Assembly: GCA_026874595.1 (NCBI GenBank)
Contig: CM049309.1
Span: 24,431,033-24,495,032 of the forward strand
From: Sipunculus nudus
Lineage: Eukaryota > Annelida > Sipuncula > Golfingiida > Sipunculidae
Length of the DNA stretch: 64,000 bases
Direction of reading: 5' to 3'
Positions 37,312-47,743 of the stretch are shown here, piece after piece. The position numbers were made by a program, and so were the translations under genes. The notes under the pieces were generated by a model. It had not been told where the DNA came from and ran no database searches. It worked only from the letters and a program-made list of their open reading frames with translations. Each line of letters starts with the position of its first letter. Position 1 is the stretch's first letter.

Positions 37312-40092
37312 TTGCTTGCCGGAAATCTTCGATTTCGGCAAGTTGGTTGGTCGGTTGCGTATGTCCATTTGTCTGTTTTTTTGTTTTTTGCTTGCCGGAA
37401 GATTTCCGGCAAGCATGTTGGTCAGTTGCGTATGTCCATTTGTCTGTTTGTTTTTTTGTTTTTTTGTTTTTTTGTTTTTTTGTTTTTTTGTTTTTTTGTG
37501 TGTTTGTCTGCGCTCTCCTGGCCACAATTTTGCAGCAATCGACATGACCCTTACAGGGACGATTGACAACCGAACACCCTGGAACCCTATTGTTTTTGGT
37601 CAACATTGCTCCAAGGTCAAGGGTCAAGGTCACGACAGGTGTGGTTAACGGTTTTTGCTCTATAACTTCGCCATAAATAGGCTTATCCACTTCTGCAATA
37701 GCTCATTTTTTTCGTCATCACCTGGCCTTTCTTTTGATATGTAGCTTACTTAAATTTGCCGTTACCATGGTTACATTTTTTGGGCAAAAATCATGGAAAT
37801 TGGAAATAACACGACCATTTTTTTGTAACTTTGTCAGTTTTTAAGCTAGGCAGATCTAGTTTTCGGCATTTTGTTCCACATGATCAGCTTGACACGACAG
37901 AACTGAAAGTCACGCCAAATCTCGCGCCATATCTCGTCAAACGAGAAAAAACGAGACTTCGCGGAAATGCTTATAACTCGGCGACTTTTACAGCTAGACA
38001 GGTCTGGTTTTCGGCATTTCGTTCCACCAAACAAGCTTGACACGACAGAGCTGCAAGACAGGCCAAATCTCGCACCGTATCTCGTCAAACGAGAAAACAC
38101 GAGATTTCACGGAAATGCTTATAACTGGGCCAGTTTTACAGCTAGACACGTCTGGTTTTCGGCATTTAGTTCCACTAGACCAGCTTGACACGACAGATAT
38201 GCAAGTGCCGTTACCATGGTTATATTTTTTGGGCAAAAATCATGGAAATTGGAAATAACACGACCATTTTTTGTAACTTTGTCAATTTATAAGCTACAGA
38301 CGTCTGGTTTTGGTCATTATGTACGTTATAGGCAGCTTGACATGATAAAACTGAAAATCTCGCCAAATCTCGCACCATTTCTCGTCAAACGAGAGTCTTC
38401 GAGATTTCATTAAATATGACCTACAGGTTGCATTTTTTTAACAATGGCTTTGAAATTGATATATTTTGTGTTATTTATAAATATCTCGAAATCAGATTTT
38501 CATTTTTTGGAAATAGCCACCAGGGGGCGTGGTACCTGAAACACTGTAACATATCATTTTTCTGCAATATCTAAAATAATTTTAAACATGGCACAATTTT
38601 TATCGTTGTATCTTAAACTAGGAACATTGGCTTATTCCTCCGCACATGTAGCTTTGTGCTGCCGTTACCATGGTTACCAAATTTGTGGGTTAAACTTGAC
38701 GATCTTAAAATATGCAGTTTTTGGCTTCTATCTCGGTTAATATTTATGTTTCAAGGGTCTAGTTTTTTGTATAAGGATGCTTCCCCTTGGTTCTATGTCA
38801 TTCAATTGCAAGTCTCGTCAAATTTCGCTCGGTTTATCGTCAAACGAGAAAAAACGAGATTTCACAGAAATGCTTATAACTCGGCGACTTTTACAGCTAC
38901 ACAGGTCTAGTTTCCGGCATTTCATAACATATGACCAGCTTGACACGCCAGAAAAGAAATCAGGCCAAATCTCGCACCATATCTCGTCAAGCGAGAAAAA
39001 AACGAGATATCATGGAAATGCTTATAACTAGGCGACTTTTACAGCTACTCAGGTCTAGTTTTTGGCATTTGGTAACATTTGGCCAACTTGACATAGTAAA
39101 ACTGCGATACTTGGCAAAATCTCGCACTATATCTGGTCAAATGTGGAAAAACGAGATTTCACAGAAATGCATATAAGTCGGCGACTTTCACGGCTAGACA
39201 GGTCTAGTTTATGGCATTCATTAACATTTGGACGGCTTGACATGACAAACCTGCAAGACTGGCCAAATCTCGCACCATATCTCGTCAAACGATAAAAAAG
39301 GAGATTTCACAGACATGCTAATAACTCGGCGACTTTTACAGCTAGACAGATGTAGTTTTCGCCATTTCATAACATTTAGAGAGTTTGATATGACAAATCT
39401 ACAAGACTGGCCAAATCCTGCACCATATCTCGTCAAACGAGAAAACACGAGAGTACACGGAAATGCTTATAACTCGGCGACTTTTACAGCTAGACGGATC
39501 TAGTTTTCGCCATTTCGTAACGTTTGGCCGTCTTGACATAATAAAACTGCTCGTCTTGCCAAATCTCGTACTATATCTCGTCAAGCGAGAAAAAAACATG
39601 ATTTCACGTAAATGCTGATGACACGGCTACTTTTGAAGCTAGACAGGTCTAGTTTCCGGCATTTTGTAATATTTGACAAACCTGACATGACAAAACTGGA
39701 AATCTCGCCAAAGCTCGCACCATTTCCCGTCAAACGAGAAAACACGACATTTCATGCAAATACTTATAACTCAGCGGCTTTTATAGCTAGGCAGGTCTAG
39801 TTTTCGGCATTTCATATCATTTGGCCAGCTTGACATGACAAACCTGAAAACGTCTCACTGCTTCTTGTCAAACGAGATTAACGGGATTTCATGAAAAAAT
39901 TTTGAACTTTGTCCCTTTTACACTAGAAAGATATGCAGCTGTTAAAGGTCAGCATGCATAAATAAACATATTATCCGTTTCTGCTGCCCCCCATTGTTGC
40001 TCATTCATATGACTGTTTCTACATGCACTCTCTGTCTATCTGTCTGTATCATTTCCATTTCCGGCAAGCGCGTGACCTCTGGTCATCTTGTT
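37312..40092 (+). mobile_element. Rolling-circle-like element III of the cluster
   Basis: The 5' hairpin TTGCTTGCCGGAAATC...GATTTCGGCAAG starts at 37312, and a second 5' end lies at 37388. The leader and units up to about 38195 match element II at a constant offset of 2849 bp. From about 38381 to 39640 it matches element I (31041-32300) at an offset near 7339 bp. It ends TTTCCGGCAAGCGCGTGACC then TCTGGTCATCTTGTT. Confidence 0.6.
38514..38532 (+). promoter_or_regulatory. CTCF-like motif (element III)
   Basis: TAGCCACCAGGGGGCGTGG, identical to the copy at 31186. Confidence 0.5.
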
Positions 40093-42245
40093 TGTGTGTT
40101 TGTCTGCGCTCTCCTGGCCACAATTTTGCAGCAATCGACATGACCCTTACAGGGTTGATTGACAACCGAACACCCTGGAACCCTATTGTTTTTGGTCAAC
40201 ATTGCTCCAAGGTCAAGGGTCAAGGTCACGACAGGTATGGTTAACGGTTTTTGCACTATAACTTCGCCATAAATAGGCTTATCCACTTCTGCAATAGCTC
40301 ATTTTTTTCGTCATCACCTGGCCTTTCTTTTGACATGTAGCTTACTTAAATTTGCCGTTACCATGGTTACATTTTTTGGGCAAAAATCATGGAAATTGGA
40401 AATAACACGACCATTTTTTGTAACTTTGTCAGTTTTTAAGCTAGGCAGATCTAGTTTTCGGCATTTTGTTCCACATGACCAGCTTGACACGACAGAACTG
40501 AAAGTCACGCCAAATCTCGCGCCATATCTCGTCAAACGAGAAAAAACGAGACTTCGCGGAAATGCTCATAACTCGGCGACTTTTGCATCAATCAACTTGA
40601 AACTTACAGGCTTGATTGTCAAACCGATTTCTAGGTGCCCAATTGTTTTTGGTCAACATTGCTCCAAGGTCAAGGGTCAAGGTCACGACAGGTATGGTTA
40701 ACGGTTTTTGCACTTTAACTTCGCCATAAATAGGCTTATCCACTTCTGCTATAGCTCATTTTTTTCGTCATCACCTGGCCTTTCTTTTGACATGTAGCTT
40801 ACTTAAATTTGCCGTTACCATGGTTACATTTTTTGGGCAAAAATCATGGAAATTGGAAATTACACGACCATTTTTTGTAACTTTGTCAGTTTTTAAGCTA
40901 GGCAGATCTAGTTTTCGGCATTTTGTTCCACATGACCTGCTTGACACGACAGAACTGAAAGTCACGCCAAATCTGGCGCCACATCTCGTCAAGCGAGAAA
41001 CAAAAAACGAGACTTCGTGGAAATGCTTATAACTCGGCGACTTTTACAGCTAGACAGGTCTGGTTTTCGGCATTTCGTACCACCAAACAAGCTTGACACA
41101 ACAGAGCTGCAAGACAGGCCAAATCTCGCACCGTATCTCGTCAAACGAGAAAACACGGGATTTCACGGAAATGCTTATAACTGGGCCAGTTTTACAGCTA
41201 GACACGTCTGGTTTTCGGCATTTAGTTCCACTAGACCAGCTTGACACGACAGATATGCAAGTCTGGCAAAATCTCGCACCGTATCTCGTCAAACGAGAAA
41301 ACACGAAATTTCACGGAAATGCTTATAATTCGGCCAGTTTTACAGCTAGACACGTCTGGTTTCCGGCATTTCCTTCCACATGACCAGCTTGACACGATAG
41401 ATGTGCAAGTCAGGCCAAATCTCGCACCCTATCTCGTCAAACGAGAAAACACGAGGTTTCAAGGAAATGCTTATAACTCGGCGAGTTTTACAGCTAGACA
41501 GATGTAGTTTTCGCCATTTCATAACATTTAGAGAGTTTGATATGACAAATCTTCAAGACTGGTCAAATCCTGCACCATATCTCGTCACACGAGAAAACAC
41601 GAGAGTACACGGAAATGCTTATAACTCGGGGACTTTTACAGCTAGACGGATCTAGTTTTCGCCATTTCGTAACGTTTGGTCGTCTTGACATAATAAAACT
41701 GCTCGTCTTGCCAAATCTCGTACTATATCTCGTCAAGCGAGAAAAAAAACATGATTTCACGTAAATGCTGATAAGACGGTGACTTTTGCAGCTAGACAGG
41801 TCTAGTTTCCGGCATTTTGTAATATTTGACAAACCTGACAAGACAAAACTGGAAATCTCGCCAAAGCTCGCACCATTTCCCGTCAAACGAGAAAACACGA
41901 GATTTCATGCAAATAGTTATAACTCAGCGGCTTTTATAGCTAGACAGGTCTGGTTTTCGGCATTTCATATCATTTGGCCAGCTTGACATGACAAACCTGA
42001 AAACGTCTCACTGCTTCTTGTCAAACAAGATTAACGGGATTTCATGAAAAAATTTTGAACTTGGTCCCTTTTACACTAGAAAGATATGCAGCTGTTAAAG
42101 GTCAGCATGCATAAATAAACATATTATCCGTTTCTGCTGCCCCCACAATGTTGCTCATTCATATGACTGTTTCTACATGCACTCTCTGTCTATCTGTCTG
42201 TATCATTTCCATTTCCGGCAAGCGCGTGACCTCTGGTCATCTTGT
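40093..42245 (+). mobile_element. Rolling-circle-like element IV of the cluster
   Basis: It abuts element III directly. It contains two leader copies (about 40110-40330 and 40590-40800), each followed by units with TCTCGTCAAACGAGA. The 3' end is the same as that of element III. The 5' hairpin is missing. Confidence 0.6.
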
Positions 42246-42659
42246 CTTGTCTGTTTGTCTGTTTGTTTGTCTGCACTCTCCTGGCCACAATTTTGCCAAA
42301 ATCACCTTGAAACTTACAGGGATGATAAAAAACATAATTTCTAGGTGCCCTATTGTTTTTGGTTAAAATAGGTCAAAGGTCAAGGTCAAGGTCACGACAG
42401 GTATGGTTAACGGTTTTTGCACTATAACTTCGCCATAAATAGGCTTATCCACTTCTGCAATAGCTCATTTTTTTCGTCATCACCTGGCCTTTCTTTTGAC
42501 ATGTAGCTTACTTAAATTTGCTGTTACCATGGTTACGCAATTTTGGGGAGAAATCATGGAATTTCCTGATATTTTTCAAATTTGCAGCAATCGTACTGAT
42601 TCTGAGATATTTTATGTAACACAAGAATATCTCGAAATTGTTTTTTCAGATTTTGGAAA

Positions 42660-43144
42660 TGGCCGCCAGGGGGTGTTGCAGATGAAAAAACATGAAAATT
42701 TGTTTTGGTGCTATACCTCCAGAACTATTAAACATTGGGCCATTTCCATCACAGCACCTTCAACTGGGGTCCATGGGCTTATTTTTGCGCATAGGTGCCA
42801 AAGTGCGCTATTGCCAGATTTCTCTATTTTTGGGGTAAAACTTTTGAATTTTGAAAATATGCAGTTTTCAGCTTCTAACTCTATCAGTTTTTATGCTGGA
42901 GAGGTCAATTTTTTTGCATCTTGTAGCCCTTGGTGAGCTCTCGGTGATCCAATCAAAAATCTTGCAAAATCTCGCACCGTTTCTCGTCAAACGAGAGTCT
43001 TCGAGATTTCATTAAATATGACCTACAGGTTGCATTTTTTTAACAATGGCTTTGAAATTGATATATTTTGTGTTATTTATAAATATCTCGAAATCAGTTT
43101 TTCATTTTTTGGAAATAGCCACCAGGGGGCGTGGTACCTGAAAC
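42660..43144 (+). promoter_or_regulatory. Two CTCF-like motifs (element V)
   Basis: TGGCCGCCAGGGGGTGTTG at 42660 has lost the core C by a C-to-T change relative to 30720. TAGCCACCAGGGGGCGTGG at 43126 is intact. Confidence 0.45.
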
Positions 43145-44259
43145 ACTGTAACATATCATTTTTCTGCAATATCTAAAATAATTTTAAACATGGCACAATT
43201 TTTATCGTTGTATCTTAAACTAGGAACATTGGCTTATTCCTCCGCACATGTAGCTTTGTGCTGCCGTTACCAGGGTTACCAAATTTGTGGGTTAAACTTG
43301 ACGATCTTAAAATATGCAGTTTTTGGCTTCTATCTCGGTTAATATTTATGTTTCAAGGATCTAGTTTTTTGCATAAGGCTGCTTCCCCTTGGTTCTAAGT
43401 CATTCAATTGCAAGTCTCGTCAAATTTCGCTCGGTTTATCGTCAAACAAGAAAAAACGAAATTTCACGGAAATGCTTATAACTCGGCCACTTTTACAGCT
43501 ACACAGGTCTAGTTTTCGGCATTTTATATAATATGACCAGCTTGACACGCCAGAAAAGAAATCAGGCCAAATCTCGCACCATATCTCGTCAAGCGAGAAA
43601 AAAACGAGATATCATGGAAATGCTTATAACTAGGCGACTTTTACAGCTACTCAGGTCTAGTTTTTGGCATTTGGTAACATTTGGCCAACTTGACATAGTA
43701 AAACTGCGATACTTGGCGAAATCTCGCACGACATCTGGTCAAATGTGGAAAAACAAGATTTCACAGAAATGCATATAAGTCAGCGACTTTCACAGCTAGA
43801 CAGGTCTAGTTTTTGGCATTTATTAACATTTGGACGGCTTGACATGACAAACCTGCAAGACTGGCCAAATCTCGCACCATATCTCGTCAAACGATAAAAA
43901 AGGAGATTTCACAGAAATGCTAATAACTCGGCAACTTTTACAGCTAGACAGATGTAGTTTTCGCCATTTCATAACATTTAGAGAGTTTGATATGACAAAT
44001 CTACAAGACTGGCCAAATCCTGCACCATATCTCGTCAAACGAGAAAACACGAGAGTACACGGAAATGCTTATAACTCGGCGACTTTTACAGCTAGACGGA
44101 TCCAGTTTTCGCCATTTCGTAACGTTTGGCCGTCTTGACATAATAAAACTGCTCGTCTTGCCAAATCTCGTTCTATATCTCGTCAAGCGAGAAAAAAACA
44201 TGATTTCGCGTAAATGCTGATAACACGGCGACTTTTGCAGCTAGTTTGTTTTTTGGATA

Positions 44260-45266
44260 GGGCCACTAGGGGGCGCTGGATGCTAACCTCCCCAATATAT
44301 CATATTTTGGCCATATCTCCAAAATTAAAGCCTCAATTACATAAACTATAGCTTATTTTCTTCCTCTGAGTCTCCTCCATAACCTGGTGTAGTCATCTGG
44401 TCACAATTTTGTGTCACCTTGTCAGTGTGTCTGTCTGTTTGTCAATTGTCCTCAAATTCGCCTGCTTGCTCTTGCGTCTCACATATAGCATTCTACAGCC
44501 CCCAGTTTTGAGAGAATCTTTTTGAAACTATTACATCTTAAGTCTTACACTAATATCTCGAAACCAACTTTTCATTTTCCGGATATGGCCGCTAGGGGGC
44601 GCTGAACTCGAACCTCTCCCAACATATCATGCTTTGGTAATATGTCCAAAACTATAAACCTCAGTTACATAAACTGTAGCTTTTTTCTTCCTTTGAGTCT
44701 TCTCCATAACCTGGAGTAGTCATCTGGACTCAATCTTGAGTTACTTTGTCAGTGTGTCTGTCTGTTTGTCAGTTGTCCTCAAATTCGCCTGCTTGCTGGT
44801 TCTTGCGTCTCACATATAGCATTCTATAGGCCACCGTTTTGAGGGAATCCTTTTGAAACTATTACACCTTATGTCTTACACTAATATCTCGAAATAAATT
44901 TTTCATTTTCCGGATATGGCCACTAGTGCGCGCTGCACACGACCCTTACACACATACCATTGTATTGGCCATATCTCTACACCCAAAGCCTCAGTTACAT
45001 AAACTATAGCTTATTTTCTTCCTTTTAGTCTTCTCCATAACCTGATTAAGGCATCTGGTTTCAATCTTCTGTCACTTTGTCAGTGTGTCCATCTGTTTGT
45101 CCGTTATCCTCAAAGTCGCCTGCTTGCTGGTTCTTACGCCTTACATATAGCATTCTACAGGCCACAGCTTTGACGGAATCCTTTTGAAACTGGGACATCT
45201 CATGTCATACGCTAATAATACAAACCGCGTTTGTCGTTTTTGGAATATGTCCGCTAGAGGGCGCTA
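44260..45266 (+). promoter_or_regulatory. Four CTCF-like motifs in tandem units (element V)
   Basis: GGGCCACTAGGGGGCGCTG (44260), TGGCCGCTAGGGGGCGCTG (44586), TGGCCACTAGTGCGCGCTG (44927, weakened) and TGTCCGCTAGAGGGCGCTA (45248), all on the + strand. Confidence 0.5.
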
Positions 45267-45901
45267 CAGTCGAACCTCCAAAGGATATCATTAATTCGCC
45301 ATACCTCCAAAACTATTAATCTAAATTACATTAATTTTAACTCATTTTCTTCCTTTGAATCTTCTCCATAACCAGGTTAAGTCATCTGGTGTCAATCTTG
45401 TCTTACAAAGTCAGTATGTCTGTCTGTTTGTCTTTTGTTGTAGGCTTTGTCTGCTTGCCTGTTCTTTTGTCTCATATGTCATTCTACGGGCCACATATTC
45501 TCAGCAATGTCCTTGAGAGTCATTCCATTGATAGAAAACCGACAAAATTTTCTGTCTGTCCATCTGTGTTTCACTTCCGATTTCCGGCAAGCGTTCGACC
45601 TATGGTCGTCTAGTTATTTGTTAATCACCAGTCACTAAGTATGTGTACATGTATATTAACTTTTATCATGAACAAATATGTTCAGGTACACACAAAAAAC
45701 ATTCATAATAAGGGTCATCTGTAAAGTAAAATATTTTGTTATAATTCACATTAAAGATATGCAATAGATAAACTCTGATACACATTAAATATCAGCGTGT
45801 TATATGCGACCACGGTAAGAGTTTCACAAATACGACCACCCCCAAATTACGACCACTTTGCTCAGTCCCCAGGGTGGTCGTAATTGTGGGGTTCCACTGT
45901 A

Positions 45902-46330
45902 CTTACAATGCTTTCTAGCGACATTATAACTCGAGTTATTGACATTTTTTAATCCGGCGGCCATCTTGGATTTTGGCCAAGATAATTTATTTTCAGTTTG
46001 GCCCTATATCTGAAATTAAGCTCCAAAGAGCAGTTTTGGAAACTTTCATGCTTATTTCATTTTTTGCACGATTCCTCCAAATATGGGAGCTTAACCGCTG
46101 GACTATAAGTGATGTACTTGTCACACGTCTGAATCCAACCATGACTATAGTCTATACAGATTGAACAAGATTTCCGAAGAACTGGTTTGAAGAACTGGAC
46201 CTTCTGACACCAATGTTGACACGGTTCTTCCTATAGTGTTGGATAACGCCCATATGTGAAGATTGAATCCAATTATGACCGGTCTAGATACAGGTAGTAC
46301 AGGAGAAGAATAAGGTCAAAGTCAGTAGTT
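45902..46330 (-). repeat. Right half of the interrupted repeat-R copy
   Basis: It starts CTTACAATGCTTTCTAG directly after the TA at 45900-45901 and contains CCGGCGGCCATCTTGGATTT. It is the continuation of the copy cut at 29191. Confidence 0.65.
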
Positions 46331-47623
46331 TTCAAATTTCGTCCAAAATTTTAAGGGAACCATGCAATAGTTCCAAGTTATTGTATAACAAAAATACTAA
46401 AGACAAAGTATAATTTGGTTGATTTCAATGATTTGACATTCAAGAAAAAAATTACAAATTATCGAAGTCCTTTAAGAACTTGGTTGAAACATTTTGTTTG
46501 TCACGTACACTGTGGTTATGGCCATGTAACAATGGTCTGCTCTGTGATTATGTCTATTTTGGCTAAAGTTGATTAGCTGTCCACGTGGGGACTGAGTCGC
46601 TGATGATGTCACAGTTAAAAAAAATAATTTTATTATTAGAATCTCAGGAAAATGGAATGTGTCAGACTTGGCAAAAATTTGCGGGCTGTTCTATCTGGAC
46701 ACTCACCAGAATACGGTGATGCAGATATACTGACAAAAATATCATCCTTTCCTTGATCATGCATAGTTTAGAAGGGGAAATTGTGCAAGGGTTTGGTTAC
46801 AAATATTCATAATGCTGGGCATACTGGAGGCAATGTAGAGATGCTGGAGACAGCTCTGTATAAGGTCGCATTCACCCTGACAACGTTACATTCACTCTGA
46901 CCACCTCATGCGACAAACAAAATTAGGTTAATTGTTGTAGAGTTCAAATACAATGATTCAACCAATTTTAATGCAAATGAAATAACCATACCACACATAC
47001 ACATTTAAAAGTCACAAAATATTTTCGGAGTTGAATGGAATTCTTCTCTTATGTTAGTTCTACTGTAACTGTATGAATGTGGTTCGTTAAAGTGAACTAA
47101 TATTAAAAGTAATTCATGTGCAAATCACGTGTAACATTATTAAAATAGCTATACATCACAAGATGTTATATATCACAGGTGTAAATGTGCATTCCTTTAA
47201 CATTAATGAAATGGCAATAACTCTGATAAAGATAAATCATCATGCATAATCAAAAATGCAAATTAAAAACACTGATCATTAAAATTTATGTAACAAGCTG
47301 CTGACAGTGCAGGGATGTATACAACACAAGAACAACTTTTACATTGTTATCAACCATTTGTTGATAATTTTATGCAATGGCTACAGGCATCCAAGAGCAC
47401 TGGGAATCTTATGATAAACAGTAAAATATATGGTCACACTGCTTGACATCACTCAAAATTACAATTTAACTGTATTTTTTGTAATTGAGGAACCACTGGT
47501 CTAATATATCCTATTAAGTTACCCAAGAAATACATGCCTATCAAATTCCAAGGCAGTCCATTTGACCCTGAACCCGTAAGTCCGTGCTGGCTGAGTATTG
47601 AGTGTTAGGTTTTAAGAACCAGA
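46331..47623. other. 3' flank of ENOSF1-like gene; no gene seen
   Basis: AT-rich sequence. The ENOSF1 3' UTR must lie in its upper part, but no close polyadenylation signal was found. The nearest AATAAA on the - strand is near 46630, about 1 kb past the stop. No other gene is supported. Confidence 0.4.
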
Positions 47624-47743
47624 CTAAGTGTCTGTTGGTGCTTTAAATAGCCCTCCAGCAAAAAGCTTCTGCCATTCTGGTCCATTTGGGTATTCGTATG
47701 CGGAAAGTGATTCTGGTTTCATCTCCACACTGTATCCTGGATC
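47624..47743 (-). CDS. ENOSF1: ENOSF1-like L-fuconate dehydratase, last coding exon
   Basis: On the - strand an acceptor GTGGTTTAG is followed by GATCCAGGATACAGTG in phase 0, encoding DPGYSVEMKPESLSAYEYP, then NGPEWQKLFAGGLFKAPTDT and TAG (47624-47626). DPGYS.EMK.ES...(Y/F).(Y/F)P.G..W..L is the C-terminal signature of ENOSF1 and bacterial FucD. The exon is 40 codons including the stop, with no defects. The preceding donor must also be phase 0, which every unit junction in the upstream array satisfies. Confidence 0.95.
   Translation of the reverse strand, partial: DPGYSVEMKPESLSAYEYPNGPEWQKLFAGGLFKAPTDT

Larger units (their letters stand above)
42246..45615 (+). mobile_element. Rolling-circle-like element V of the cluster
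   Basis: It is collinear with element I. 42246-44248 matches 30306-32308 at a constant offset of 11940 with no net insertion or deletion and only scattered base changes. 44250-45615 matches 33264-34629. Compared with element I, about 956 bp (32309-33264) is absent. It ends CGACCTATGGTCGTCTAGTT at 45615. Confidence 0.65.
29192..45899 (+). mobile_element. 16.7-kb composite pogo/Tigger-like insertion
   Basis: The left terminus CAGTGGAACCCC starts at 29192 after TA. The right terminus is its inverse, ending at 45899 before TA. Subterminal CACAATTACGACCA-type repeats follow on both sides. The flanks are two halves of one repeat-R copy: the left ends ...CATAAAAATCGAGTA and the right continues TACTTACAATGCTTTCTAG. 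Removing the insertion restores the order seen in the intact copy at about 28850 (CATAGAAATAGTGCACTTGC). TA target sites and a CENP-B-like fragment at 29928 support the Tc1/mariner pogo group. About 15.5 kb of the interior is a later cluster of unrelated elements (30129-45615). Confidence 0.8.

Noticed and set aside
29192-45899. Two independent short pogo elements, one at each terminus
   Set aside because: Neither terminus has its own partner nearby, and the flanks are halves of the same repeat-R copy.
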